Assembly (NCBI GenBank): GCA_963804055.1
Contig: CAWDOU010000001.1
Location: forward strand, 62,001 to 126,000
Direction: 5' to 3'
DNA: 64,000 bases
Source: Bog-473 sp963804055
GTDB taxonomy: Bacteria > Actinomycetota > Acidimicrobiia > Acidimicrobiales > RAAP-2
Numbering within the stretch: the stretch's first letter is position 1; each line of letters opens with the position of its first letter. A model generated the notes under the pieces. It saw nothing but the letters and a program-made list of their open reading frames with translations. It had not been told where the DNA came from and searched no databases. Positions 24,521-32,415 of the stretch are shown piece by piece. The translations under genes and the position numbers were made by a program.

Positions 24521-25264
24521 TCAGAGCAGCGTGACGGCGCCCCGGTAGGGGCGCAGGCGCTCGTCGTCGGGTTCGAGATCGGTGACGAGGACGTCGACCG
24601 AGTGCAACGGGAGACAGCGGGCCACGCCGGCCCGGCCCAGCTTGGTGTGGTCGATGGCGAGCACGACCTCGGCACTCACCGCCGCCAGTGCCACCTTGAC
24701 CTCCGCTTCCTCGAGGGTCGCCTCGGTCGTGCCTTCGGGCGTGAGCCCCGCAGCGGACACGAACAGCCGCTCCAGCGAGAGGTCGCGTGCCGCGCGCGCC
24801 GCCAGCGGACCGACGAGGCTGTCCGTCCGCGGGTCGTGCTGGCCTCCGGTGAGGAGCACCGTCACCCCCGAGCGCTCCCGCAGCGCGCTGAAGGCCTCGA
24901 GCCCGTTCGTCGCCACCGTGAGCTGGCGCGCTCCCGGGATGGATGCCGCCAGGCGCTGCAGCGTCGACGATGCGTCCATGGCCACCGCCCCGGACTCCGG
25001 TACCAGCGCGAGCAACTTGGCTGCGACGCGCTCCTTGGCCCGGGCCTGCATGCCATAGCGCTCCGAGAACCGTTGCGGCCCCAGCGCCAGCGCACCGCCG
25101 CGCACCCGCCGGACCCGGCCCTGCTCGGCCAACACATCGAGATCCCTGCGGATCGTCATCTCACTCACGGCCAGCTCCGCCGCCAGGTCGCCGACCCGGA
25201 CGCGGCCGCGGGCCTCCACCTCGTCGCAGATGCGCGCGAGCCGGTCGATGGCGTCGACGCTCAC
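24521..25264 (-). CDS. DeoR/GlpR family transcriptional regulator of rhamnose genes
   Basis: A 247-residue DeoR-family regulator: winged helix at 1-58 (LAAELAVSEMTIRRDLDVL, then RVRRVRGGA) and the DeoR C-terminal sugar-phosphate sensor (ATNGLEAFSAL, LLTGG, FVSAAGL, AIDHTKLGR). The GTG at 25264 overlaps nothing but lies 10 bases after the kinase stop. Its place inside the rhamnose operon and known DeoR control of rhamnose genes in other actinobacteria and firmicutes suggest it is the local repressor, released by a rhamnulose phosphate or similar metabolite. Its probable operator is upstream of the isomerase gene near 29951. Confidence 0.85.
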   Translation of the reverse strand: MSVDAIDRLARICDEVEARGRVRVGDLAAELAVSEMTIRRDLDVLAEQGRVRRVRGGALALGPQRFSERYGMQARAKERVAAKLLALVPESGAVAMDASSTLQRLAASIPGARQLTVATNGLEAFSALRERSGVTVLLTGGQHDPRTDSLVGPLAARAARDLSLERLFVSAAGLTPEGTTEATLEEAEVKVALAAVSAEVVLAIDHTKLGRAGVARCLPLHSVDVLVTDLEPDDERLRPYRGAVTLL

Positions 25265-25274
25265 CGGGTCACGG

Positions 25275-26693
25275 TCATCGGGGCTCGTACCGCGGGAGGT
25301 CCATGTGGTCCGCCAGCATCGCCCGCGCCTCTGCGAGAGAGCCGGGCAGCGCCCCGTGGGCGCGGGCCTGCACCATGACGTTCCCCCACGCGGTCGCCTC
25401 CACGGGCCCCGCCGTGACGGGCAGCCCGGCCGCGTCGGCGGTGGCCTGGCAGAGCATCGGGGTCCGGGCGCCGCCCCCGACCAGGTGGATCATGTCCGGC
25501 TCCGCTCCCGCGAGCGTGGCGCTCTCCCGGGTGGTCGCGGCGTAGGCATCGGCCAAAGAGTCAAGCACGCACCGGATCGTCTCCGCGGGTGTCACGGGTG
25601 CCGGTTGGCCGGACGCCGCGGCCGCCGCGGCGAGCAACTCCGGCATCGGTCCCGGCGCAACGAAGGCCGGGTCGTCCACGTCGATCACGGCGCCGCGTTC
25701 GAGGTCCGTTGCCTGGGCCAGGAGCCGGCTGAGATCCTGCTCGTCGCCGCGCTCGGCCCACGCCCGCAAGGACTCCTGCACCAGCCAGAACCCGCCGGTG
25801 TTGCGGAGGAAGCAGATGCGGTCGTCGACCCCGCGCTCGTTGCTGAAGTTCGCCTTCTGCGCCCCGGCCGTCAGGACGGGCCTGTCCAGCTCGAGCCCCA
25901 CCAGTGACCACGTCCCCGTGGCCACATAGGCGAAGCGCGTCCCGACCGCGGGGAGGCCCGCGATCGCCGACGCGGTGTCGTGCGAGCCCACCGTCGTGAC
26001 GACCATGTCGGTCGGTCCACCGAGCCGCTCCCGCACGGCGTCGTGCACCGGGCCGAGCACGGTGCCGGGCGAGACCAGCGGCGGCAGGAGCGTGTCGGGG
26101 ATGCGAAGGCGGTGCAGCAGCGTCCGTGACCACTCGCCGCTGTGGACGTCGAGGAGCCCTGTCGTCGAGGCGTTGGTGCGCTCGGTCCGCAGCGCACCCG
26201 TCAGCCAGAAGGCGATGAGGTCGGGGAGCAGGACGAGTGAGGCGGCGTCCCCCCACAGGTCCCCGCCGCGCTCGTCTTCCAGTTGGTAGATCGTGTTGAA
26301 CGGCAGGAACTGCAGCCCGTTGGTGGCGAAGAGCTCGTCCGGGGACACCCGCCGGTGGACCTCGTCCACCACCGGGGCGGTGCGGTCGTCGCGATAGGAC
26401 GTGGGCTCTGCCAGCAGCCGGCCCTCGCGGTCCAAGAGCCCGTAGTCGACGCCCCAGGTGTCGATTCCGACAGACTCCACCTGCGGGAACTCGAGCACGA
26501 GCCGCCGCAGTCCCTCCACGACCTCGTCGAACAGCGCCACCAAGGGCCAGCGCAGCCGCCCGTCCATGGTCCGCGGGCCGTTGGCGAAGCGGTGCACCGC
26601 CCGCACGGAGAGCTGGTCGCCGTCGACGATGCCCGCCATGACCCGGCCGCCCGATGCCCCGAGGTCGACGGCGGCGAAGACGCGTGCGGCCAC
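25275..26693 (-). CDS. rhaB: rhamnulokinase
   Basis: A 472-residue FGGY-family sugar kinase: DLGASGGR near residues 10-17 (phosphate-1 motif, with the rhamnulokinase-type GASGGR), GIDTWGVDYGLL, and phosphate-2 TVGSHDTASAI. It phosphorylates L-rhamnulose to rhamnulose-1-phosphate with ATP. It lies 6 bases downstream of the bifunctional aldolase gene in the operon rhaI-rhaEW-rhaB-deoR. The start is GTG at 26693. Confidence 0.9.
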   Translation of the reverse strand: MAARVFAAVDLGASGGRVMAGIVDGDQLSVRAVHRFANGPRTMDGRLRWPLVALFDEVVEGLRRLVLEFPQVESVGIDTWGVDYGLLDREGRLLAEPTSYRDDRTAPVVDEVHRRVSPDELFATNGLQFLPFNTIYQLEDERGGDLWGDAASLVLLPDLIAFWLTGALRTERTNASTTGLLDVHSGEWSRTLLHRLRIPDTLLPPLVSPGTVLGPVHDAVRERLGGPTDMVVTTVGSHDTASAIAGLPAVGTRFAYVATGTWSLVGLELDRPVLTAGAQKANFSNERGVDDRICFLRNTGGFWLVQESLRAWAERGDEQDLSRLLAQATDLERGAVIDVDDPAFVAPGPMPELLAAAAAASGQPAPVTPAETIRCVLDSLADAYAATTRESATLAGAEPDMIHLVGGGARTPMLCQATADAAGLPVTAGPVEATAWGNVMVQARAHGALPGSLAEARAMLADHMDLPRYEPR

Positions 26694-26699
26694 GGCGGG

Positions 26700-28751
26700 C
26701 TAGCGGAGGAAGGCGGCGGGCACGCCGCCGTCCACCGGAACGAGCAGCCCCGTGGTGTGGCTGAACTCGTCCGACGTGATGGCCGCCACCGCCGCCGCCA
26801 CGTGGGTGGGCAGCACCTCTTGCTTCAGGAGGCTGCGCTGCGCGTAGAACGCGCCCAACTCCTCTTCGTCGACCCCGTAGACGGCGGCGCGATCGGCGCC
26901 CCAGCCGGAGGCGAAGATGCCGCTGCCCCGTACGACGCCGTCGGGATTCACCCCGTTGACGCGGATCCGGTGCTCGCCCAGCTCGGCTGCCAGCAGCCGG
27001 ACCTGGTGCGCCTGGTCCGCCTTCGTCGATCCGTAGGCGACGTTGTTCGGGCCGGCGAAGACGGCGTTCTTCGACGCCACGTAGACGATGTCGCCTCCCA
27101 GGCCCTGGGCGATCATGGCCGCAGCCGCAGCCTTCGCCACCAGGAAGCTGCCCTTTGCCATCACGTCGTGCTGAAGGTCCCAGTCCGCCTCGGTCGTCTC
27201 CAGGAGCGGCTTGGACACCGACAGCCCGGCGTTGTTCACCACGAGATCGAGGCCGCCGAACGCGAGCAACGCGTCCTGCACCATGTCCTCGATCATCGCC
27301 ACGTCCGTGACGTCCACGGTCACGGCGCGGGCGACATCGGAGCTGCCGAGCGACGCCGCCGCCGCCTGCGCCGCGTCACCGTCGCGGTCGGCGACGACGA
27401 CGCACGCCCCCTCGGCCGCCAGCTGCGCCGCCACGGCCAGTCCGATGCCGCTGGCTCCCCCGGTGACCAGGGCGATGCGGCCGGCGTGGCGCTTCGGTGC
27501 GGGGAGCCGCCGCAGCTTGGCCTCCTCGAGGGACCAGTACTCAATCCGGAACTTCTCGCGCTCGGCAATGGGGCGGTAGGTGGAGATGGCCTCGGCACCC
27601 CGCATCACGTTGATGGCGTTGACGTAGAACTCGCCGGCCACCCGTGCCGTCTGCTTGTCGGGACCGTAGGAGAACATCCCGACGCCCGGCACGAGGATGA
27701 TGGCCGGGTCCGCGCCGCGCATGGCCGGCGAGTCGGCGGTGGCGTAGCGCTCGTAGTAGGCGCGGTAGTCGTCGCGGTAGGAGGCGTGCAGCTCGGCGAG
27801 GCGGGCGACACACGCTTCCAGGGGAGCATCCGCCGGCAGGTCGAGGACCAGGGGCCGCACCTTGGTGCGCAGGAAGTGGTCCGGGCACGACGTCCCGAGC
27901 CCGGCCAGCTCGTCGAGCTTCTCGCCGGCGAGGAACTCGAGCACCGCGCCCGAGTCGTCGAAGTGGCCGATCATCCGGCGGTCGCACGACGCCACGGCCC
28001 GCAGATGGGGTGCGAGGGCGGCGGCCTTGGCCCGGCGCTCCGGCTCGGGCAGCGGCCGTCGTTGCCGCACCGGCGCACCGAACGGCTCCGCCCGGCCGTG
28101 CAATCCGATGAACTGCTGCGCCTGGTCGATGATCCACCGCGAGTGTGCCTCCGCCTCCGCGCTGGTGGGGCCCCACGCGGTAATGCCGTGTCCACCGAGG
28201 ATCACGCCGACCGCCCGAGGGTGCGCCGCGCACACCGCCGCGATGTCGAGCCCGAGCTGGAAGCCCGGCCGGCGCCAGGGGACCCACACCACGCGTTCGC
28301 CGAAGATCTCCTTCGTCAACCGCTCGCCGTCCGCCGCCGTGGCAATGGCGATGCCGCTGTCCGGGTGCAGGTGATCGACGTGGGCGGCTGCGACCAGGCC
28401 GTGCATGGCCGTGTCGATGGACGGTGCGGCCGGGCAACGACCGTGCAGGCAGTAGTCGAAGGCCGCCACCATCTCGTCTTCGCGCTCCTCGCCCGCATAG
28501 ACGCCCACCAACGCACGGACACGGTCGAGTCGGAGCACGGCGAGGCCCTCCGGGCGCAACGTGCCGAGATCGCCGCCGGATCCCTTCACCCAGAGGAGGT
28601 CCACCCGCTCGCCGGTGACCGGGTCGACACCGCTGCCCTTGGCGGACGTGTTGCCCCCGCCGTAATTGGTCGTACCCGGATCGGCGCCGAGCCGGTGCGA
28701 GCGCGCCAGCAGCTCGTCGACCACATCGGTCGTGTCGATCGCGCCGGCCAT
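26700..28751 (-). CDS. rhaEW: bifunctional rhamnulose-1-phosphate aldolase / L-lactaldehyde dehydrogenase
   Basis: A 683-residue two-domain enzyme. The N-terminal part (about 1-400) is a class II aldolase with the zinc histidines HVDHLHPDSG and GGHGITAWG. The C-terminal part (about 430-683) is an SDR with TGGASGIG, NNAG, YGSTK and a PDGVVRGSG loop. This is the known YuxG/RhaEW architecture that cleaves L-rhamnulose-1-phosphate to dihydroxyacetone phosphate and L-lactaldehyde and then oxidises the aldehyde to L-lactate. The ATG at 28751 is one base after the isomerase stop, so translation is coupled. Confidence 0.9.
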   Translation of the reverse strand: MAGAIDTTDVVDELLARSHRLGADPGTTNYGGGNTSAKGSGVDPVTGERVDLLWVKGSGGDLGTLRPEGLAVLRLDRVRALVGVYAGEEREDEMVAAFDYCLHGRCPAAPSIDTAMHGLVAAAHVDHLHPDSGIAIATAADGERLTKEIFGERVVWVPWRRPGFQLGLDIAAVCAAHPRAVGVILGGHGITAWGPTSAEAEAHSRWIIDQAQQFIGLHGRAEPFGAPVRQRRPLPEPERRAKAAALAPHLRAVASCDRRMIGHFDDSGAVLEFLAGEKLDELAGLGTSCPDHFLRTKVRPLVLDLPADAPLEACVARLAELHASYRDDYRAYYERYATADSPAMRGADPAIILVPGVGMFSYGPDKQTARVAGEFYVNAINVMRGAEAISTYRPIAEREKFRIEYWSLEEAKLRRLPAPKRHAGRIALVTGGASGIGLAVAAQLAAEGACVVVADRDGDAAQAAAASLGSSDVARAVTVDVTDVAMIEDMVQDALLAFGGLDLVVNNAGLSVSKPLLETTEADWDLQHDVMAKGSFLVAKAAAAAMIAQGLGGDIVYVASKNAVFAGPNNVAYGSTKADQAHQVRLLAAELGEHRIRVNGVNPDGVVRGSGIFASGWGADRAAVYGVDEEELGAFYAQRSLLKQEVLPTHVAAAVAAITSDEFSHTTGLLVPVDGGVPAAFLR

Positions 28752-28752
28752 G

Positions 28753-29919
28753 TCAGGCGCCCCAGCCGGCGGGCTGGCCCCCGACGCGCCCGGCCGCAAT
28801 GTGCTCGCGGTAGCCGCTCTGCCGGTAGGCCTCGAGCGGATCGGCGGGCAGGCCCCGCCCGGCTCGCCACTCGGCCAGATCCGGACGGACGTCGGTGTAG
28901 AAGGCGTCCATCAGCACCTCGTTGCCTGCCAGGACGTCGCCCGCCTGCTCGGCCTCGGCCAGCGCGGCGCGGTCGACCAGCAGTGCCCGGGCGGTCATCT
29001 CCTGCACGGTGAGCACCGAGCGGATCTGGCCGGGGATCTTCTCCTCAATGTTGTGGCACTGGTCGAGCATGAACACCACGCCGCTGTCGGGCTCGTGCCC
29101 GCCGCCGCGCACGACCTCGAAGAGGATGCGGAAGAGCTGGAAGGGATCGGCCGCGCCGACGATCAGGTCGTCGTCGGCGTAGAAGCGGGAATTGAAGTCG
29201 AACGAGCCGAGCCGCCCGAGCCGCAGCAGCTGCATGACGATGAACTCGATGTTGGTGCCCGGCGCGTGGTGGCCCGTGTCGAGGCAGACGACGGCGCGCT
29301 CGCCCAGGGCCAGGCAGTGTGTGTAGGCGGTGCCCCAGTCGGGGACGTCGGTGGCGTAGAAGGCAGGCTCGAAGAGCTTGTACTCGAGCACCAGGCGCTG
29401 GTCGGGTCCGAGGCGGGCGTAGACCTGTGCCAACGAATCCGCCAGACGCTCCTGCCGTCCCCGCAGGTCGGCCTGCCCCGGGTAGTTGAGCCCGTCGGGC
29501 AGCCAGACCTTCAGGTCGTGGCTCCCGATGACATCCATGATGTCGACGCACCCGAGCATGTGCGCCACGGCCTTGGCGCGTACACGTGCATCGACGTGGC
29601 ACAGGCTGCCCAGCTTGTAGTCGTCGTCCTGGAACGTGTTGGTGTTGACGGTGCCCAACCGGAGGCCCAGATCCTCCGCCTGCCGTCGAAGCTTGTCGAA
29701 GTCGTCGACGCTGTCCCAGGGGATGTGCAGCGCGACCGACGGGGCCAGGCCGGTCAGCCTGTGCACCTGGGCGGCGTCCTCGAGCTTCTCCTCCGGGCCC
29801 CGTGGCGCCCCGGGCTGCGAGAACACCTTGAAACGCGTGCCCGAATTGCCGAAGGCCCAGGACGGTAACTCGATCCACTGCCGCTCCAGATCGGCTGCGA
29901 TGTCGACGAAATCGGCCAT
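28753..29919 (-). CDS. rhaI: L-rhamnose isomerase
   Basis: A 388-residue TIM-barrel isomerase of the RhaI type (Pseudomonas stutzeri/Streptomyces-like, not E. coli RhaA). The N-terminus holds IELPSWAFGNSGTRFKVF, metal-site segments include LEYKLFEPAFYATD, CLDTGHHAPGTNIEF and SFDFNSRFYADDDL. It converts L-rhamnose to L-rhamnulose using Mn or Zn. The ATG at 29919 has GAGGAGG at 5-6 bases upstream. First gene of a five-gene operon; no transporter is present in the window. Confidence 0.92.
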   Translation of the reverse strand: MADFVDIAADLERQWIELPSWAFGNSGTRFKVFSQPGAPRGPEEKLEDAAQVHRLTGLAPSVALHIPWDSVDDFDKLRRQAEDLGLRLGTVNTNTFQDDDYKLGSLCHVDARVRAKAVAHMLGCVDIMDVIGSHDLKVWLPDGLNYPGQADLRGRQERLADSLAQVYARLGPDQRLVLEYKLFEPAFYATDVPDWGTAYTHCLALGERAVVCLDTGHHAPGTNIEFIVMQLLRLGRLGSFDFNSRFYADDDLIVGAADPFQLFRILFEVVRGGGHEPDSGVVFMLDQCHNIEEKIPGQIRSVLTVQEMTARALLVDRAALAEAEQAGDVLAGNEVLMDAFYTDVRPDLAEWRAGRGLPADPLEAYRQSGYREHIAAGRVGGQPAGWGA

Positions 29920-29950
29920 GTCCCTCCTCACCGGTGCGGGGCGCTGCCGG

Positions 29951-29975
29951 GATTCGATGTTCGAAGTTGTTCAAT
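29951..29975. promoter_or_regulatory. candidate operator upstream of the rhamnose operon
   Basis: This 25-base segment contains two exact TTCGA direct repeats and a degenerate third (TTCAA), with imperfect GATTCGA/TTCAATC symmetry at its ends. It lies 32 bases before the isomerase start, next to TACGAT/TTGAAC stretches that could be promoter elements on the minus strand. DeoR-family proteins bind repeated short elements like these, and a DeoR gene is in the operon. The assignment is by position and pattern only. Confidence 0.35.
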
Positions 29976-29999
29976 CGTACATCAGTGACCCCATCAGGC

Positions 30000-30025
30000 G
30001 GCCCGGCGCCCATGGTTGCCGGGCC
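30000..30025 (-). terminator. terminator hairpin after the P450-FMN reductase operon
   Basis: GGCCCGGC and GCCGGGCC form perfect 8-bp arms around a 10-base loop, 22 bases after the stop of the FMN reductase gene and just before the rhamnose promoter. It lacks a U-tract. It fits transcription termination between two operons on the same strand. Confidence 0.55.
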
Positions 30026-30046
30026 CGCGGGTCTGCCGGGGCCGGG

Positions 30047-30580
30047 TCAGCCGTTGCCGGGGGCGGCCAGCGCCTGCCGCAGCGGGGCGGCGGCCGCACC
30101 GAGCCACGTCGAGATGACCACGCCCGCCTCTTCCAACTCACCCTCGGTGACGTAGAGGCCACGGGTGGGCAGCGTCGCGCCGAGCTCGACCAGCACGGGC
30201 CGCAGGTGGACCTCGACGGCCAGGGCATGGTGGGCGCCAGCGCCGGTCATGACCGGGATCACGGTGACACCCTGCAGGTCGGTGGTGCTGAACCAGTCCA
30301 GGAAGGACTTCAACAGCCCCGTGTAGGAGGCCTTGTAGGTGGGTGAGGCCACGACGACCAGCGTGCAGGACCGGACCCCGTCGACGGCCTCCCGCACGCC
30401 GGGCGAGGACCAGTCGAACAGCTGGGGGCCCAGTGCGGCGAGGTCGATCGTCAGCGTTGCGGCGCCGCCGAGCCCCGCCGCGTCCGCCGCCGCGCCGGCG
30501 ACCTGCGTCGCCAAGGCGAGGGTGCGCGACTGCACCTTGGGGTTCCCGACGACGACGCCGACCGTGGGCGTGGCTGTCAT
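30047..30580 (-). CDS. NAD(P)H-dependent FMN reductase-like protein
   Basis: A 177-residue flavodoxin-fold reductase: GNPKVQSRTLALA (phosphate-binding loop) near the N-terminus and VVASPTYKASYTGLLKSFLDWF (flavin-contacting loop) in the centre. It would supply reduced FMN to a two-component monooxygenase or reduce quinones. It is the last gene of a four-gene operon and begins within the stop of the dehydrogenase gene at 30580 (ATGA). A possible client is the NtaA-type monooxygenase at 42972, which needs free FMNH2; that link is inferred. Confidence 0.85.
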   Translation of the reverse strand: MTATPTVGVVVGNPKVQSRTLALATQVAGAAADAAGLGGAATLTIDLAALGPQLFDWSSPGVREAVDGVRSCTLVVVASPTYKASYTGLLKSFLDWFSTTDLQGVTVIPVMTGAGAHHALAVEVHLRPVLVELGATLPTRGLYVTEGELEEAGVVISTWLGAAAAPLRQALAAPGNG

Positions 30581-31620
30581 CAGCCCAGGGTAGCGATCAC
30601 CTGGGGCAGGTCGACGCTGGTCCGGATCCCGGGCTCGGCCGCACAGACATAGGGGATGGCGTTGACCGGTCGGTGCGCCGTCAACCCGGGGGAGGTGGCC
30701 GCCCACTCGTCCGGGGGGACCGGGAACCGGATGTCGACGTCCAGGGGCGTGTCGCCCTCGACCAGGACGTGCCAGCCCGTCTCGCGCAGGTCCCAGGCGG
30801 GCTCCACGTCGCTGGTGAGATACCAGTTGGCGCTGAACGTCACCAGCGGCCGGCCGTCCCGCATGCCGTGGACCTGCATCCGCTGCGCACCGATGGTGCC
30901 GGCCCGCAGGTGGCCTGCGGCGACGTCCACATCGCTGCGGGCGGCCGCCACCTGCCCGGTCGCCTCAATGCCGTCCAGCGGCAGCGCCAGCGCGTCGGCG
31001 AGCACTTCGAGCGTTCCCGCGAAGGAGGCGCCGCCGTGCGCCTCCACACCCCGTGGGTCGAACGTGGCCGGGTCCCGTCCGAAGCCCATGAGGTCGAAGA
31101 TCAGCTCCGGTGAGTTGCGCGACGACATGTCGGCGAACTCCTCAATCAGCAGGTGGTCGAGGCGCCGCTGCAATGACGTCAGGACGAGAGGCAGCGCCTC
31201 GGTGATGAAGCCGGGGCTGGACCCCGTGCTGTGCAGCGACGATCCCCCTTGCGCGCACGCCGCCTCAATCCGGTCCCGGGTCTCGGGGTCGAGTCGGCCG
31301 GGGTTGTGGAACTCGCTGCGCGTCGACACGACGTTCACGCCCGCTCCGAGCAGCTGGCACAGGACGTCCGCGTCGACCCGGTCGGCCATGTAGAGGACGC
31401 AGTCCGGTCGCAGGGCGAGGATCTCCGCCACATCGCGTGTCGCCAGCACGCCGGTCGGTGGCAGGCCGCACAGCTCTCCGGCGTCGCGTCCGGCCTTGTC
31501 CTCCGAATAGACGTAGAGCCCCACGAGGTCCAGGTTCGGATGCGCAATGACGGCCCGCAGGGAGTGGGAGCCGATGTTGCCCGTCGCCCACTGGACGACC
31601 CGGTAGCGATCAGTGCTCAT
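30580..31620 (-). CDS. dihydrodipicolinate reductase-like NAD(P)-binding protein
   Basis: A 346-residue Rossmann protein of the DapB-like/2,4-diaminopentanoate dehydrogenase-like family. It has the cofactor motif WATGNIGSHSLRAV at residues 11-24, VLYMADR and VVSTRSEF in the first domain, then an alpha/beta substrate domain with HSTGSSPGF (residues about 127-135). Such proteins are numerous in actinobacterial lipid and steroid-related operons but rarely characterised; lysine synthesis is unlikely because the gene lies with a P450 and an enoyl-CoA hydratase. It ends in an ATGA overlap with the FMN reductase gene. Confidence 0.78.
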   Translation of the reverse strand: MSTDRYRVVQWATGNIGSHSLRAVIAHPNLDLVGLYVYSEDKAGRDAGELCGLPPTGVLATRDVAEILALRPDCVLYMADRVDADVLCQLLGAGVNVVSTRSEFHNPGRLDPETRDRIEAACAQGGSSLHSTGSSPGFITEALPLVLTSLQRRLDHLLIEEFADMSSRNSPELIFDLMGFGRDPATFDPRGVEAHGGASFAGTLEVLADALALPLDGIEATGQVAAARSDVDVAAGHLRAGTIGAQRMQVHGMRDGRPLVTFSANWYLTSDVEPAWDLRETGWHVLVEGDTPLDVDIRFPVPPDEWAATSPGLTAHRPVNAIPYVCAAEPGIRTSVDLPQVIATLG

Positions 31621-31629
31621 GGTGCCTCC

Positions 31630-32382
31630 TCAGCGCCCGGTCCACGCCGGTGGTCGCTTCTCGGCGAAGGCCCGCGCGCCCTCCTGGGAGTCGTCGGAAT
31701 GGAAGACCGCGTCGACCAGCTCGCGCTGCAGCGGCCACACCTCGTCCTCGGACCGGCCCGGCGCCAGGCGCAAGATGCGCTTCACGGCCTCGACGCCCAG
31801 CGGCGCGTTGCGGGCGATCGCGGCCGCCAGCTCGAGGGCCGCGTCGAGGGTCTGCCCCGGCTCGCACATGCGCACAATGAGGCCGTGGTCGAGCGCCGCC
31901 TGGGCGGACAGGGGCTCTCCGGTGAGGGCCATCTCGGCGACGAGCGACCGGGGGAGGTCACGGGGCAGCCGCAGGAGCGCGCCGCCACCGGGGAAGAGGC
32001 CGAAGCGCACCTCGGGCGAGCCGAAACGGGCCTCGCGCGAGGCCACCAGGAGGTCCGCCACCAGCGCCAGCTCCAGCCCACCCCCGACGGCGACCCCTTC
32101 GATGGCGGCGATGAGGGGCTTGCGGCAACCAAGGCGGAAGATGTCGTCGACGCGGTCGGGCAGCCCGTCGCGCGCGAAGGCCTTGAGGTCCATGCCGGCG
32201 CAGAACGTCCCGCCGGCGCCGGTGAGCACGCCGACGCGCAGTGCATCGTCGCCGTCCAGCGCTTCCAGCGCTTCCAGCACGCCCAGCGACATCTCCGAGT
32301 TGATGGCGTTCTTGACCTCGGGCCTCTGCAGCGTGATGACGAGCACGTTGCCGCGCCGCTCCGTGCCGACGGCGTCAGCCAT
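31630..32382 (-). CDS. enoyl-CoA hydratase/isomerase family protein
   Basis: A 250-residue crotonase-fold protein: oxyanion-hole segments GTFCAGMDLKAFA and IEGVAVGGGLELALVADL, followed by FGSPEVRFGLFPGGGALLRL. It hydrates or isomerises an acyl-CoA double bond or performs a related CoA-ester reaction. It lies between the P450 and the DapB-like dehydrogenase in a four-gene operon, with 9-33 base spacings. Substrate chain or ring type is not readable. Confidence 0.88.
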   Translation of the reverse strand: MADAVGTERRGNVLVITLQRPEVKNAINSEMSLGVLEALEALDGDDALRVGVLTGAGGTFCAGMDLKAFARDGLPDRVDDIFRLGCRKPLIAAIEGVAVGGGLELALVADLLVASREARFGSPEVRFGLFPGGGALLRLPRDLPRSLVAEMALTGEPLSAQAALDHGLIVRMCEPGQTLDAALELAAAIARNAPLGVEAVKRILRLAPGRSEDEVWPLQRELVDAVFHSDDSQEGARAFAEKRPPAWTGR

Positions 32383-32415
32383 GGCCGTCGGCCGGGGCCG
32401 CTCCCGGGTCCCGCG

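Noticed and set aside
24521..29919. E. coli-type rhamnose genes (rhaA, rhaD)
   Set aside because: The isomerase is RhaI-like and the aldolase is fused to a dehydrogenase, so the actinobacterial/Bacillus-type names fit better.
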